The notes under the pieces are model-generated. The model was given only the letters and a program-made list of their open reading frames with translations. It was not told the origin of the DNA and searched no databases. From positions 1 to 45,265 of the forward strand of contig UBZM01000031.1 of NCBI GenBank assembly GCA_900470095.1: a stretch of 45,265 nt of DNA, given 5' to 3'. The stretch comes from Hyphomicrobiales bacterium (lineage in GTDB: Bacteria; Pseudomonadota; Alphaproteobacteria; Rhizobiales; Beijerinckiaceae). Both the position numbers and the translations under genes were made by a program. The stretch's first letter is position 1. The number at the start of each line of letters is the position of its first letter. Positions 16,361 through 23,626 of this stretch are shown here, one piece after another.

Positions 16361-17173
16361 ATGCTCTCTCAAGATAATGCCCTGTTGAACGAAGGCGAAA
16401 ACGTCAGGTTGGAGCAATCTGGCGGCCATGTCCGCTTGTCGTTCCAACGTGCGGAGAAGCTCAACCCGCTCGACTGGGCGACGGTCCGCGAACTGAAGCA
16501 GGCTGTCGAAGCCATCGAGGCGATGCCGGACGTCTTCGTCGTCAGCATCATCGGCAGCGGCCGCAGCTTCTCGGCCGGTGGTGATCTCGACGGCTATCTG
16601 AAGCTCTACCGCGAACCCGCGCAGTTCTCCGACTTCCTGGAAGATTTCTTCGCGATGCTGGCGGGCATAGAGAGCTCCCGGAAAATCTATGTCGCGCTGA
16701 TCAACGGCGTTTGCGTTGCAGGCGGCCTCGAACTGCTGCTGGCCTGCGATGTAGTGCTGGCGGCGGACACCGCGCGGATCGGGGATGGCCATCTCAATTT
16801 CGGCCAGCTTCCCGGCGCCGGCGGCTCGCAGCGCCTGCCGCGCGCGATCGGCATGCTGCGCGCCAAGCACCTCATGCTGACCGGGCAGCTGCTGAGCGCG
16901 GCAGAAGCGCGGGAGATCGGTCTCGTCAACGAGGTCGTGCCGCATGCCGAGCTTGAACAGGCGCTCAACCGGCTCATCGAGAAATTGGCGGACAAGAGCC
17001 GGGTCGGCCTGGCCTCGGCCAAGCATCTCGCCAACAAGACGCTGACGACCGACCTCGAAGCCGGTCTGCGCTACGAGATCGATTTTGTTTTGAACTACGC
17101 GACCACGGTACCGGACGCGACAGAGGGGCTGCTTGCGTTCAAGGAGAAGCGCAAGCCGTCCTATCAGAGCTGA
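16361..17173 (+). CDS. Enoyl-CoA hydratase/isomerase (crotonase) with an altered active site
   Basis: The 270-residue product has the crotonase fold markers: the first oxyanion segment GSGRSFSAGGDLDGY, the second oxyanion region CVAGGLELLLACD, and LPGAGGSQRLPRAIG. The first catalytic Glu (equivalent to Glu144 of rat mitochondrial hydratase, in GGLELLLACD) is present. The second (Glu164, in PEILLG) is replaced by His in DGHLNFG. Loss of that residue is common in crotonases that do not hydrate, such as isomerases or hydrolases, so the exact reaction is open. The ATG at 16361 is preferred over 16313 because an operator-like palindrome occupies the intervening sequence. It lies between the thiolase and the SDR pair, so it should act on a CoA thioester of the same pathway. 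Confidence 0.88.
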   Translation: MLSQDNALLNEGENVRLEQSGGHVRLSFQRAEKLNPLDWATVRELKQAVEAIEAMPDVFVVSIIGSGRSFSAGGDLDGYLKLYREPAQFSDFLEDFFAMLAGIESSRKIYVALINGVCVAGGLELLLACDVVLAADTARIGDGHLNFGQLPGAGGSQRLPRAIGMLRAKHLMLTGQLLSAAEAREIGLVNEVVPHAELEQALNRLIEKLADKSRVGLASAKHLANKTLTTDLEAGLRYEIDFVLNYATTVPDATEGLLAFKEKRKPSYQS

Positions 17174-17288
17174 ATATCCGGCGGTCGCGCAGCAGGCGCG
17201 GCGGGCCCTGGCGACAAAGTGATGTGAGAAGGCCCGGGCGCGGCACAGCCGCGCAACAAGAGGCCGGTGATTGGGAAGGAAGATGCCG

Positions 17289-17489
17289 ATGGGCGATGAG
17301 CGTCGCCATGAGAGCCACCCTGAAGACGAGCATGCAATTTTGATCCGCATGCGCGCCGATGCAGAGCGGCTGTGCCGGACCACTGACCCGCTGCTTTGCG
17401 GGCAGGCTGCGCAGTTGCGCGGCCGCATTGCGGCCATGCTCGAGATCGCAACGCCGCCCGCCGCGTTGCTCGCCGAGGTACGCTCGTGA
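17289..17489 (+). CDS. Small protein of unknown function, coupled to an SDR gene
   Basis: This 66-residue frame is preceded by GGAAGGA with 8 bases to the ATG at 17289 (ATG 17283 is too close to it). Its TGA overlaps the GTG start of the next gene by four bases (GTGA), which strongly suggests real translation and coupling. The product is charged and probably helical (MRADAERLCRTTDPL, then GQAAQLRGRIAAMLEIATP) with two Cys and no membrane segment. I do not recognise a family. By position it may be a small subunit or accessory factor for the CoA-pathway enzymes. It does not look like the small LvaB partner of the levulinate kinase. Confidence 0.55.
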   Translation: MGDERRHESHPEDEHAILIRMRADAERLCRTTDPLLCGQAAQLRGRIAAMLEIATPPAALLAEVRS

Positions 17490-18262
17490 ACCGCCGCCTT
17501 CAGGGCAGGGTCGCACTGATCACCGGCGCTGGCTCCGGTCTCGGCAAGGCCGTCGCGCAGCGCTTCGCCGCAGAGGGCGCGCGGGTCGTCGTCACCGATA
17601 TCGCCGATGAAGCTGGCCGTGCCGTCGCGGCCGAGATCGGCGAGGCCGCGGCCTTCATTCACTGCGACCACACTGTAAGCGAGCAGTGCAATCAGGCGGT
17701 CGCATTCGCGCAGGACCGTTTCGGCGCGCTCGACATCCTGCACAACAACGCCGGCGGGCCCTTTACGGGCAGCTTCGAGACGATCGAAGACGAATTGATG
17801 GAGCGCGTTCTGCGCGTCAACCTCGTCGGCGTGTTGAAGATGACCCGCGCCGCGCTACCGGCGCTGCGCCAGAGCGCCACCGGCAATCCGGCCGGGGCTT
17901 CGCTGCTCTTCACCTCGTCGCTGCAGGGGCTCAAGGCGAAGCCGAATTTCAGCCTCTACACGGTCGCCAAGCACGGCATCGTCGGGTTGGTGCGCAGCCT
18001 GGCGCTCGAGCTAGCGCCGCAGAACATTCGGGTCAACGCGATCTGCCCGACTGTGACGGAAACGCCGATGCTCTCGGCCTTTCTGCCGGGAATGGCGAAT
18101 GACCGGGACGAGGCCATGAAGCGCTTTCGCTCCACCATTCCGCTCGCTCGCATGCCGGAGCCGGACGATATCGCGGCTGCGGCCCTGTTCCTTGCCTCCG
18201 ACGAGGCGCGTGTCATCACCGGCGTCGCATTGCCGGTCGATGGCGGCCAGATGGCGATGTGA
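17486..18262 (+). CDS. SDR-family oxidoreductase (first of three)
   Basis: The 258-residue NAD(P)-dependent short-chain dehydrogenase has the TGAGSGLG nucleotide loop (about 14-21), VVVTDIAD with Asp favouring NAD, NNAG (about 88-91), the catalytic Ser in FTSSLQG and the YTVAK catalytic pair. The FabG-like ending VITGVALPVDGGQM is present. It probably oxidises a hydroxyacyl-CoA or alcohol intermediate to the ketone. The start is the GTG at 17486, inside the stop of the small upstream gene; there is no better ATG. It is followed after 7 bp by a second SDR with only family-level similarity. Confidence 0.92.
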   Translation: MNRRLQGRVALITGAGSGLGKAVAQRFAAEGARVVVTDIADEAGRAVAAEIGEAAAFIHCDHTVSEQCNQAVAFAQDRFGALDILHNNAGGPFTGSFETIEDELMERVLRVNLVGVLKMTRAALPALRQSATGNPAGASLLFTSSLQGLKAKPNFSLYTVAKHGIVGLVRSLALELAPQNIRVNAICPTVTETPMLSAFLPGMANDRDEAMKRFRSTIPLARMPEPDDIAAAALFLASDEARVITGVALPVDGGQMAM

Positions 18263-18269
18263 GCGGGCC

Positions 18270-19043
18270 ATGTCCATGAAATCGCAGCCTTTTTGCCTCG
18301 AAGGTCTCGCGGCGGTCATCACCGGCGGCAGCGGCGGCATCGGGTCCGCCGCGGCGCAGGCCCTGGCTGAGGCCGGTGCGGATGTAGCCGTGATCGGCCG
18401 CAACCGCGTCAAGCTTGAACGTACGGCCAAGGCCGTGGAGGCGGCGGGCCGCCGCTGCCTCGTCGTCGAGGGTGATGTGACCGACGAAAACGCCGTGCAG
18501 GCCGCGCGCGACGCGGTCGTTGCGGCCTTCGGCCGGGCCGATATCCTGTTCAACAATGCCGGCGTCACCTCTCCTAAGCTGCTCGCGGAGACCTCGCTGA
18601 CCGAATGGCGCGATGTCGTCGACGTCAGCCTGACCGGAGCCTTTCTGTGCTCGCGCGCCTTTGCGCCGGTCATGGCTGAAAACGCCTATGGCCGCATCAT
18701 CAATATGGGGTCGATCCTGTCGGGGAGGGGCATGGCGAACCGCACGGCCTATTGCGCTGCCAAGGCCGGGCTGGCCAATTTTGGCGCGGCCATGGCCTTC
18801 GAGCTCGGCCAGCAGGGTGTCACGGTCAACACCGTCGGCGCCACCGTCATCGTCACCGATCTCAATCGCGAGTTGATCCGCGCGCAGCCCCAGCTTTACG
18901 ACAAGGTTCTGTCGCGCTCGGCGATCGGGCGGCTGGGCGAGGTCGACGACGTCACCGGCCTCATCGTCTTCCTGGCGTCCCGCGCCGCTTCCTACATCAC
19001 CGGCCAGACCATCTATGTCGATGGCGGCTATACCGCGGGCTAG
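18270..19043 (+). CDS. SDR-family oxidoreductase (second of three)
   Basis: The 257-residue enzyme has TGGSGGIG (about 18-25), NNAG, the catalytic Ser in NMGSILSG, and YCAAK. The conserved ending TGQTIYVDGGYTAG is typical of classical SDRs. IGRN after the second strand has Arg rather than an acidic residue, which may favour NADP. The ATG at 18270 lies 7 bp after the preceding SDR stop. Two adjacent SDRs of probably different cofactor preference suggest two redox steps, or stereochemically distinct steps, in the same pathway. The next gene (livH-type) starts 4 bp after its stop, so enzyme and transporter genes are co-transcribed. Confidence 0.92.
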   Translation: MSMKSQPFCLEGLAAVITGGSGGIGSAAAQALAEAGADVAVIGRNRVKLERTAKAVEAAGRRCLVVEGDVTDENAVQAARDAVVAAFGRADILFNNAGVTSPKLLAETSLTEWRDVVDVSLTGAFLCSRAFAPVMAENAYGRIINMGSILSGRGMANRTAYCAAKAGLANFGAAMAFELGQQGVTVNTVGATVIVTDLNRELIRAQPQLYDKVLSRSAIGRLGEVDDVTGLIVFLASRAASYITGQTIYVDGGYTAG

Positions 19044-19047
19044 GCGA

Positions 19048-19896
19048 ATGGCGATCCAACTCCTCAACGGCGTCGTCTATGGCGGCTTGCTCTATCTGCT
19101 GGCGGTCGGCCTCGTGCTGATCTTCGGCTTGCGCGAGGTGGTGAATTTCGCCCATGGCGCGCTGTTTATGCTCGGTTCTTATGTCGGCTACACGCTCGCC
19201 GCTTCCGGCCAGTGGTGGCTGGGCCTGCTGGTCTCGGTCGTCTTCATGGCGGCCGTCGGCTGCGTCCTCGATGCGTTGGTCTTCCGCAGTCTGCGCAAGC
19301 ACGACCATATCGTCACCGTGCTGATCACCTTCGGGCTGCTTCTCATCCTCGAGACCGTGGTCACGGTCACCTGGGGCAAGGCTTATCTGAGCTATCCCGT
19401 GCCCAAGCTGCTGGCCGGGACGGTCGAAATCGCTGGCTCGCCATTTCCGATCTACCGGCTCTTCATCATCGCCGTCAGTCTGCTTGTCGCGGCTGGACTG
19501 GCGGCCTGGCTACGCTTCACGCGGATGGGGCTTTATGTCCGCGCCGCCAGCACAAACGCCCATGTCACCTCGATCCAGGGCATCGACGTCGACCGGCTCA
19601 GCCTAGTCGTGGTCGGGCTTGGTACCGCGCTGGCCGGCCTTTCCGGCGTGGTCGCGGGACCGCTGCTGACCCTCTCGCCGACAATGGGCAATTACATCCT
19701 GATCGATTCCTTCATCGTCGTGGTCATCGGTGGGCTCGGCAGCTTCGGCGGCGCCTTCATTGCGGCGCTGCTGATCGGCCAGATCCACAATCTCGGCGCG
19801 ATCTATCTTCCCTGGGCTGCGACCATGCTGCCCTTCCTGCTGATGATCGGCATCCTGATCTGGCGCCCGACAGGCTTTGCGGGGTCGCGCACATGA
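19048..19896 (+). CDS. livH: Branched-chain-type ABC importer permease (LivH family)
   Basis: The 282-residue inner-membrane protein begins QLLNGVVYGGLLYLLAVGLV, a near-standard LivH opening, followed by NFAHGALFMLGSY. Around eight helices follow; GLGTALAGLSGVVAGPLL and GGLGSFGGAFIAALLIG are conserved LivH blocks near the end. It forms a heterodimer with the LivM-type protein. Such HAAT importers carry amino acids but in many alphaproteobacteria also aromatic acids, dicarboxylates or other acids. Its co-transcription with acyl-CoA enzymes indicates a carboxylic-acid substrate here. The stop overlaps the next start (ATGA). Confidence 0.93.
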   Translation: MAIQLLNGVVYGGLLYLLAVGLVLIFGLREVVNFAHGALFMLGSYVGYTLAASGQWWLGLLVSVVFMAAVGCVLDALVFRSLRKHDHIVTVLITFGLLLILETVVTVTWGKAYLSYPVPKLLAGTVEIAGSPFPIYRLFIIAVSLLVAAGLAAWLRFTRMGLYVRAASTNAHVTSIQGIDVDRLSLVVVGLGTALAGLSGVVAGPLLTLSPTMGNYILIDSFIVVVIGGLGSFGGAFIAALLIGQIHNLGAIYLPWAATMLPFLLMIGILIWRPTGFAGSRT

Positions 19897-20897
19897 CCTC
19901 TGCCGTCGACAAAGCCGCACTTGCCAAAAGGCCGGTCATGCCAAGAACGGCGCGGATTCTGGGTTTCGCCGCGCTGGCGCTCGCCTTGGGCGTCGCGATG
20001 CCCTGGCTTGTGTCGTCCAAGCTGACGCTCTCCCTGACGACGCAGGCAATCGTCGACGCCCTGCTCGCGACAAGCGTCGGCTTTCTGGTCCTGCAGAACG
20101 GACGCGTCAGCTTCGGCCAGGCGGCGTTCTTCGGACTGGGTGGCTATGCATTCGGCGTTCTTGTCGCGCGCCAGCTGGTGGCGCCGGAAGTTGCCTTCCT
20201 TCTGGCGCTGGCGCTGCCGACGCTGGTCGCCTTCCTGCTCGGCCTCGTCTTCGCGCGCATCGCCGGCGTGGCTCATGCCATGCTGACGCTCGCGGTTGGC
20301 CAGGCCTTCTATGAGATCGCCTTCCGTTGGCGCGAGCTGGCCAAGGGCGATGACGGCATGTCTTTCGAGCTGCCGCAACGCATCTTCGGCTTCGCATCGA
20401 GTTCGCTGCAGGACCCCGCAGTGATGGTCGTCGTCGCATGGTCAGCCCTGGTTCTGGCGCTCGCCGGGCTCGCTCTTTTCGTAAACAGTCGCATCGGCCA
20501 GATCGCCGCCGCGGTGCGCGACAACGAGGAGCGGGCACGCTTCATCGGCCACGATACCGCCATCCCGCCAGCGATCGTCTATGCCATCGCAGCCTTCCTG
20601 GCGGCACTCGCAGGGCTGCTGCAAGCCACCTATAATGGCTATATCGCGCCGCAGATGTTCCATTGGAGCCTGTCGGGAACGGCTCTGATCATGGCCGTCG
20701 TCGGCGGCGCCCAGTTCATCGTCGGCCCGGCGATCGGCGCCGTGTGCTTTTTCTTCCTCAAGGATTTCGCCGGTCGCTTCGCCGAATTCTGGCCCGCGAT
20801 CGTCGGCACCGTCCTCGTCGCCGTCACGCTTCTCATGCCCCAGGGCATGGTGGGGCTGGCGTTCCGGCTCTGGGCCGCGCGGCGGAGCAAGCCATGA
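19893..20897 (+). CDS. livM: Branched-chain-type ABC importer permease (LivM family)
   Basis: The 334-residue inner-membrane protein has an N-terminal extension and first helix (FAALALALGVAMPWLV), then the LivM core: LQNGRVSFGQAAFFGLGGYAFG, HAMLTLAVGQAFYEIAFRW, and AAVRDNEERARFIGHDT, the ATPase-contacting loop. It ends in VVGGAQFIVGPAIGAVCFFFL. Starts and stops overlap by four bases at both ends (ATGA), so the Liv genes are tightly coupled. Confidence 0.93.
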   Translation: MTSAVDKAALAKRPVMPRTARILGFAALALALGVAMPWLVSSKLTLSLTTQAIVDALLATSVGFLVLQNGRVSFGQAAFFGLGGYAFGVLVARQLVAPEVAFLLALALPTLVAFLLGLVFARIAGVAHAMLTLAVGQAFYEIAFRWRELAKGDDGMSFELPQRIFGFASSSLQDPAVMVVVAWSALVLALAGLALFVNSRIGQIAAAVRDNEERARFIGHDTAIPPAIVYAIAAFLAALAGLLQATYNGYIAPQMFHWSLSGTALIMAVVGGAQFIVGPAIGAVCFFFLKDFAGRFAEFWPAIVGTVLVAVTLLMPQGMVGLAFRLWAARRSKP

Positions 20898-21604
20898 GCG
20901 CGAACCTCGCGATCCAGGGCCTCGGCGTCGAGCGGCGCTATGGCGGTTTCCGGGCCTTGAAGGGCGTCGACATTGCCGTGAAACGCGGCGAGATTCGCGG
21001 CCTCATCGGGCCCAATGGTGCCGGCAAGTCGACGCTGATCGACGTGCTGTCGGGCCGCGTGCGCGGGCAGCCGGGCAAGGTCCTGCTCGACGGCAAAGAT
21101 ATCTCCGCTTTGAAGCCGCAGGAGCGGCGGAGGCTTGGCCTCGCCCGTTCCTTCCAGCGCACCAACATCTTCCCGGCACTCAGCGTCGAACAGCAATTGC
21201 GGATCGCCTCCTGGGCGGTGACCGATGCCGGTATCGAGGAGGTGATGGCCGAGCTCAACCTCACGGCACTGGCGCGGACGCCTGCCGCCGAAATCAGCTA
21301 TGGCGACCAGCGTCGCCTCGATCTCGCTCTCGCACTGGTCGGGCGCCCGAGTGTTCTCCTGCTCGATGAGCCGGCCGCCGGTCTGACTGTCGAGGAATCG
21401 CATGGGCTGGCGACGATCCTGCGGGACCTCGCCAATCGCTGGAACGTCACGGTTCTGCTCGTGGAGCACGACATGCAGGTCGTCTTCAGCATCTGCGACG
21501 GCATCACCGTGCTGCATCTCGGCCAGACGCTCGCCGAGGGCGGCGTCGCGGAGATTCGCGCCGACAAGCGCGTCGTCACGGCCTATCTCGGGACGGAGGC
21601 GTGA
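20894..21604 (+). CDS. livG: Branched-chain-type ABC importer ATPase (LivG family)
   Basis: The 236-residue cytoplasmic ATPase has Walker A GPNGAGKST (39-47), the LivG-specific signature ISYGDQRRLDLALAL in place of LSGGQ, Walker B VLLLDEPAAGL, and the switch His in LLVEHDMQVVF. These variants are normal for LivG. It pairs with LivF to drive the permeases. The gene overlaps livM and livF by four bases. Confidence 0.94.
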   Translation: MSANLAIQGLGVERRYGGFRALKGVDIAVKRGEIRGLIGPNGAGKSTLIDVLSGRVRGQPGKVLLDGKDISALKPQERRRLGLARSFQRTNIFPALSVEQQLRIASWAVTDAGIEEVMAELNLTALARTPAAEISYGDQRRLDLALALVGRPSVLLLDEPAAGLTVEESHGLATILRDLANRWNVTVLLVEHDMQVVFSICDGITVLHLGQTLAEGGVAEIRADKRVVTAYLGTEA

Positions 21605-22299
21605 TGTCGCTGCTCTCCTTTCACGACGTCCATGCGCTTTATGGGCAGGCCCGCATCCTGAACGGCTTGTCGTTCGATATCGGCGCCGGCGAGCGGGTCG
21701 CGCTTGTCGGGCGCAATGGCGTCGGCAAGACCACGGTCGTCAACACGTTGTGCGGCGTCACGCGCATCGAGCGCGGCCATGTCGCGATCCGCGGCAAGGC
21801 GATGCGCGATCTGCAGCGCTACACGGCCGCGCAGAACGGCATCTCGGTGGTGCTGCAGGGCCGCGGCATCATCACTAACCTCACGGTCGAGGAGAACCTC
21901 CTGCTCGGCGCGGCGACTGGCCGACGCGGGCCCTGGTCGCTTGCTTCAGTCAAGGAGCTGTTCCCGATCCTGGAGGAGCGCAAGGCGAGCCTCGGGCTCG
22001 CTCTCAGCGGCGGCCAGCAGCAGATGCTGGCGATCGGCCGCGCGTTGATGGCGAATCCAGATCTGCTCATCCTCGACGAGCCCAGCGAGGGGCTGGCGCC
22101 GGTCATTGTCGACGAACTCGCCGAACTCCTCGTCAGGCTCGGCAATGACGGCATGGGCATCTTGCTGATCGAGCAGAGCGTCGGGCTGATCAGGCGCGTC
22201 GCGGAGCGGTTCTATGTTCTGTCCAAGGGGGCGGTAGCCGCTTCGGGACCGCTTGCCGATATCGGGGCTGAGGAGTTTCAGCAGCACATCGCGATCTAA
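21601..22299 (+). CDS. livF: Branched-chain-type ABC importer ATPase (LivF family)
   Basis: The 232-residue ATPase has Walker A GRNGVGKTT (37-45), LSGGQQQMLAIGRAL, Walker B LLILDEPSEGLAP and LLIEQSVG, all standard for LivF. The GTG at 21601 overlaps the livG stop (GTGA); the adjacent ATG at 21604 is equally possible and differs by one residue. It completes the transporter core; the binding protein gene follows after 67 bp. Confidence 0.94.
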   Translation: MMSLLSFHDVHALYGQARILNGLSFDIGAGERVALVGRNGVGKTTVVNTLCGVTRIERGHVAIRGKAMRDLQRYTAAQNGISVVLQGRGIITNLTVEENLLLGAATGRRGPWSLASVKELFPILEERKASLGLALSGGQQQMLAIGRALMANPDLLILDEPSEGLAPVIVDELAELLVRLGNDGMGILLIEQSVGLIRRVAERFYVLSKGAVAASGPLADIGAEEFQQHIAI

Positions 22300-22366
22300 C
22301 CAATCCGTCGGAGAAACGGGGCGAACAACGCCACAACCAATATGAATCCCAGGGAGGAACGAAGAC

Positions 22367-23542
22367 ATGTCCAAGACAATGATGACGGGCCTGGCTCTGG
22401 CCGCCGCACTTTCGGCTGCGGGCGCTGCCAGAGCCGCCGATCCGCTCAAGATCGGCGTTGCGACCGATCTTTCGGGCACCTATGCGTCGCTTGGCGACGA
22501 GGTGATGAGGGCGACCCGTTTTGCCGTCGACGAGGCCAATGCCGCCGGCGGCGTCGACGGACGCAAGGTCGAATTCAAATCCTACGACACCGAAGCCAAG
22601 CCCGATCTCGCCCGCCGCCAGGTCGAGAAGCTTGTGATGGAGGGCTATCCGGTCGTGACCGGCATGATCGCTTCCGGTGAAGGGCTCGCCATCGCGCCGC
22701 TGATGGAGCGCTGGGGCTCGATCTACATCTCCGTCGTCAACAAGGCCGACGAACTGACCGGCGCCAACTGCGCCAAGCGCGTCTTCCGCGTCAACACGCA
22801 GTCGGCCATGGACGCCGCGACCGTGAAGCCGTGGCTCAAGGAGCGCAAGGAGAAGAAATGGGCGGTCGTCGCGATCGACATCGCCTGGGGCCGGGGGTCG
22901 GCGACGCTCTTCTCCGAGGCCGTGAAGTCGACCGGCAAGGAGATGGTCGCGGAACTCTTCCCGCCGGCCAACACCAATGATTTCGCGCCCTATATCGAGC
23001 AGATCAAGAAGGCGGGTGCCGAGGGCGTCTGGGTCGTGCTCGCAGGGCGCGACGCCATCAACTTCGCACAGCAGTCGAAGCAGTTCGGCCTGACTGACGC
23101 GATCACCGTCGCCGGCGTGAGCTTCACCACGGACGGTACGGTCAAGACATTGGGCGACGCTGCGAAAGGTGTCTTCGGGATCATCAACTACTCGTCGACG
23201 CTCGACACGCCGGAGAACAACAGCTTCGTCAAGGCCTGGACCGAGAAGTACAAGGTTCCGCCTACCAATTTCGAGGGCGAGGCCTATCTCGGCTACCAAG
23301 TGCTGTTCCAGGCGGTGAAGGATGCCAAGAGCGTCAAGACGGACGACATCGCCAAGGCCTTGCCGGGCAAGGCCTATGACACGATCATGGGCAAGCTCGT
23401 CATGCGCGCCGAAGACCGCCAGCTCCTCAAGCCGAACTATTTCGGCGTGGTGGAAATGGTGAATGGCGAATTGCGGCCTGTGGTCAAGACGACCGTCAGC
23501 GCAGCCGACGTCGCGCCGGCGGTAGCCTGCAAGGTGAATTGA
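22367..23542 (+). CDS. Branched-chain-type ABC importer solute-binding protein
   Basis: The 391-residue periplasmic protein has a clean Sec signal peptide (MMTGLALAAALSAAGAARA, cleavage near residue 24) and the LivK/type-1 fold opening DPLKIGVATDLSGTYASLGD. Typical blocks follow: AVDEANAAGGVDGRKVEF, and a central hinge with DIAWGRGSATLFSEAVKSTG. It selects the substrate for the LivHMGF importer. A strong ribosome site (GGGAGGAACGAAGAC then ATG) suggests high expression, as expected for a binding protein. It is the last gene of the plus-strand run, followed by a terminator at 23562. The ligand is not deducible; the neighbouring CoA pathway argues for a carboxylate rather than an amino acid. 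Confidence 0.93.
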   Translation: MSKTMMTGLALAAALSAAGAARAADPLKIGVATDLSGTYASLGDEVMRATRFAVDEANAAGGVDGRKVEFKSYDTEAKPDLARRQVEKLVMEGYPVVTGMIASGEGLAIAPLMERWGSIYISVVNKADELTGANCAKRVFRVNTQSAMDAATVKPWLKERKEKKWAVVAIDIAWGRGSATLFSEAVKSTGKEMVAELFPPANTNDFAPYIEQIKKAGAEGVWVVLAGRDAINFAQQSKQFGLTDAITVAGVSFTTDGTVKTLGDAAKGVFGIINYSSTLDTPENNSFVKAWTEKYKVPPTNFEGEAYLGYQVLFQAVKDAKSVKTDDIAKALPGKAYDTIMGKLVMRAEDRQLLKPNYFGVVEMVNGELRPVVKTTVSAADVAPAVACKVN

Positions 23543-23561
23543 GCCGGCTGCACAGCAAGCG

Positions 23562-23593
23562 AAAGGGCCGAGACGCTGTCCCGGCCCTTTTTT
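23562..23593 (+). terminator. Rho-independent terminator after the Liv operon
   Basis: A perfect 9-bp stem AAAGGGCCG / CGGCCCTTT with an 11-base loop runs directly into a six-T tract (23588-23593), 20 bp after the solute-binding protein stop. It ends the plus-strand run that began at the thiolase. Confidence 0.9.
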
Positions 23594-23626
23594 AGTTTGG
23601 GAGGCAACGAAAGTTGCCTTCGGCCC

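Noticed and set aside
16316..17743. A 475-codon open frame on the minus strand across the crotonase and first SDR genes
   Set aside because: It mirrors the plus-strand genes, has no recognisable motif, and is explained by high-GC third codon positions. The same applies to the 503-codon plus frame at 24074-25585 opposite the acyl-CoA dehydrogenase.
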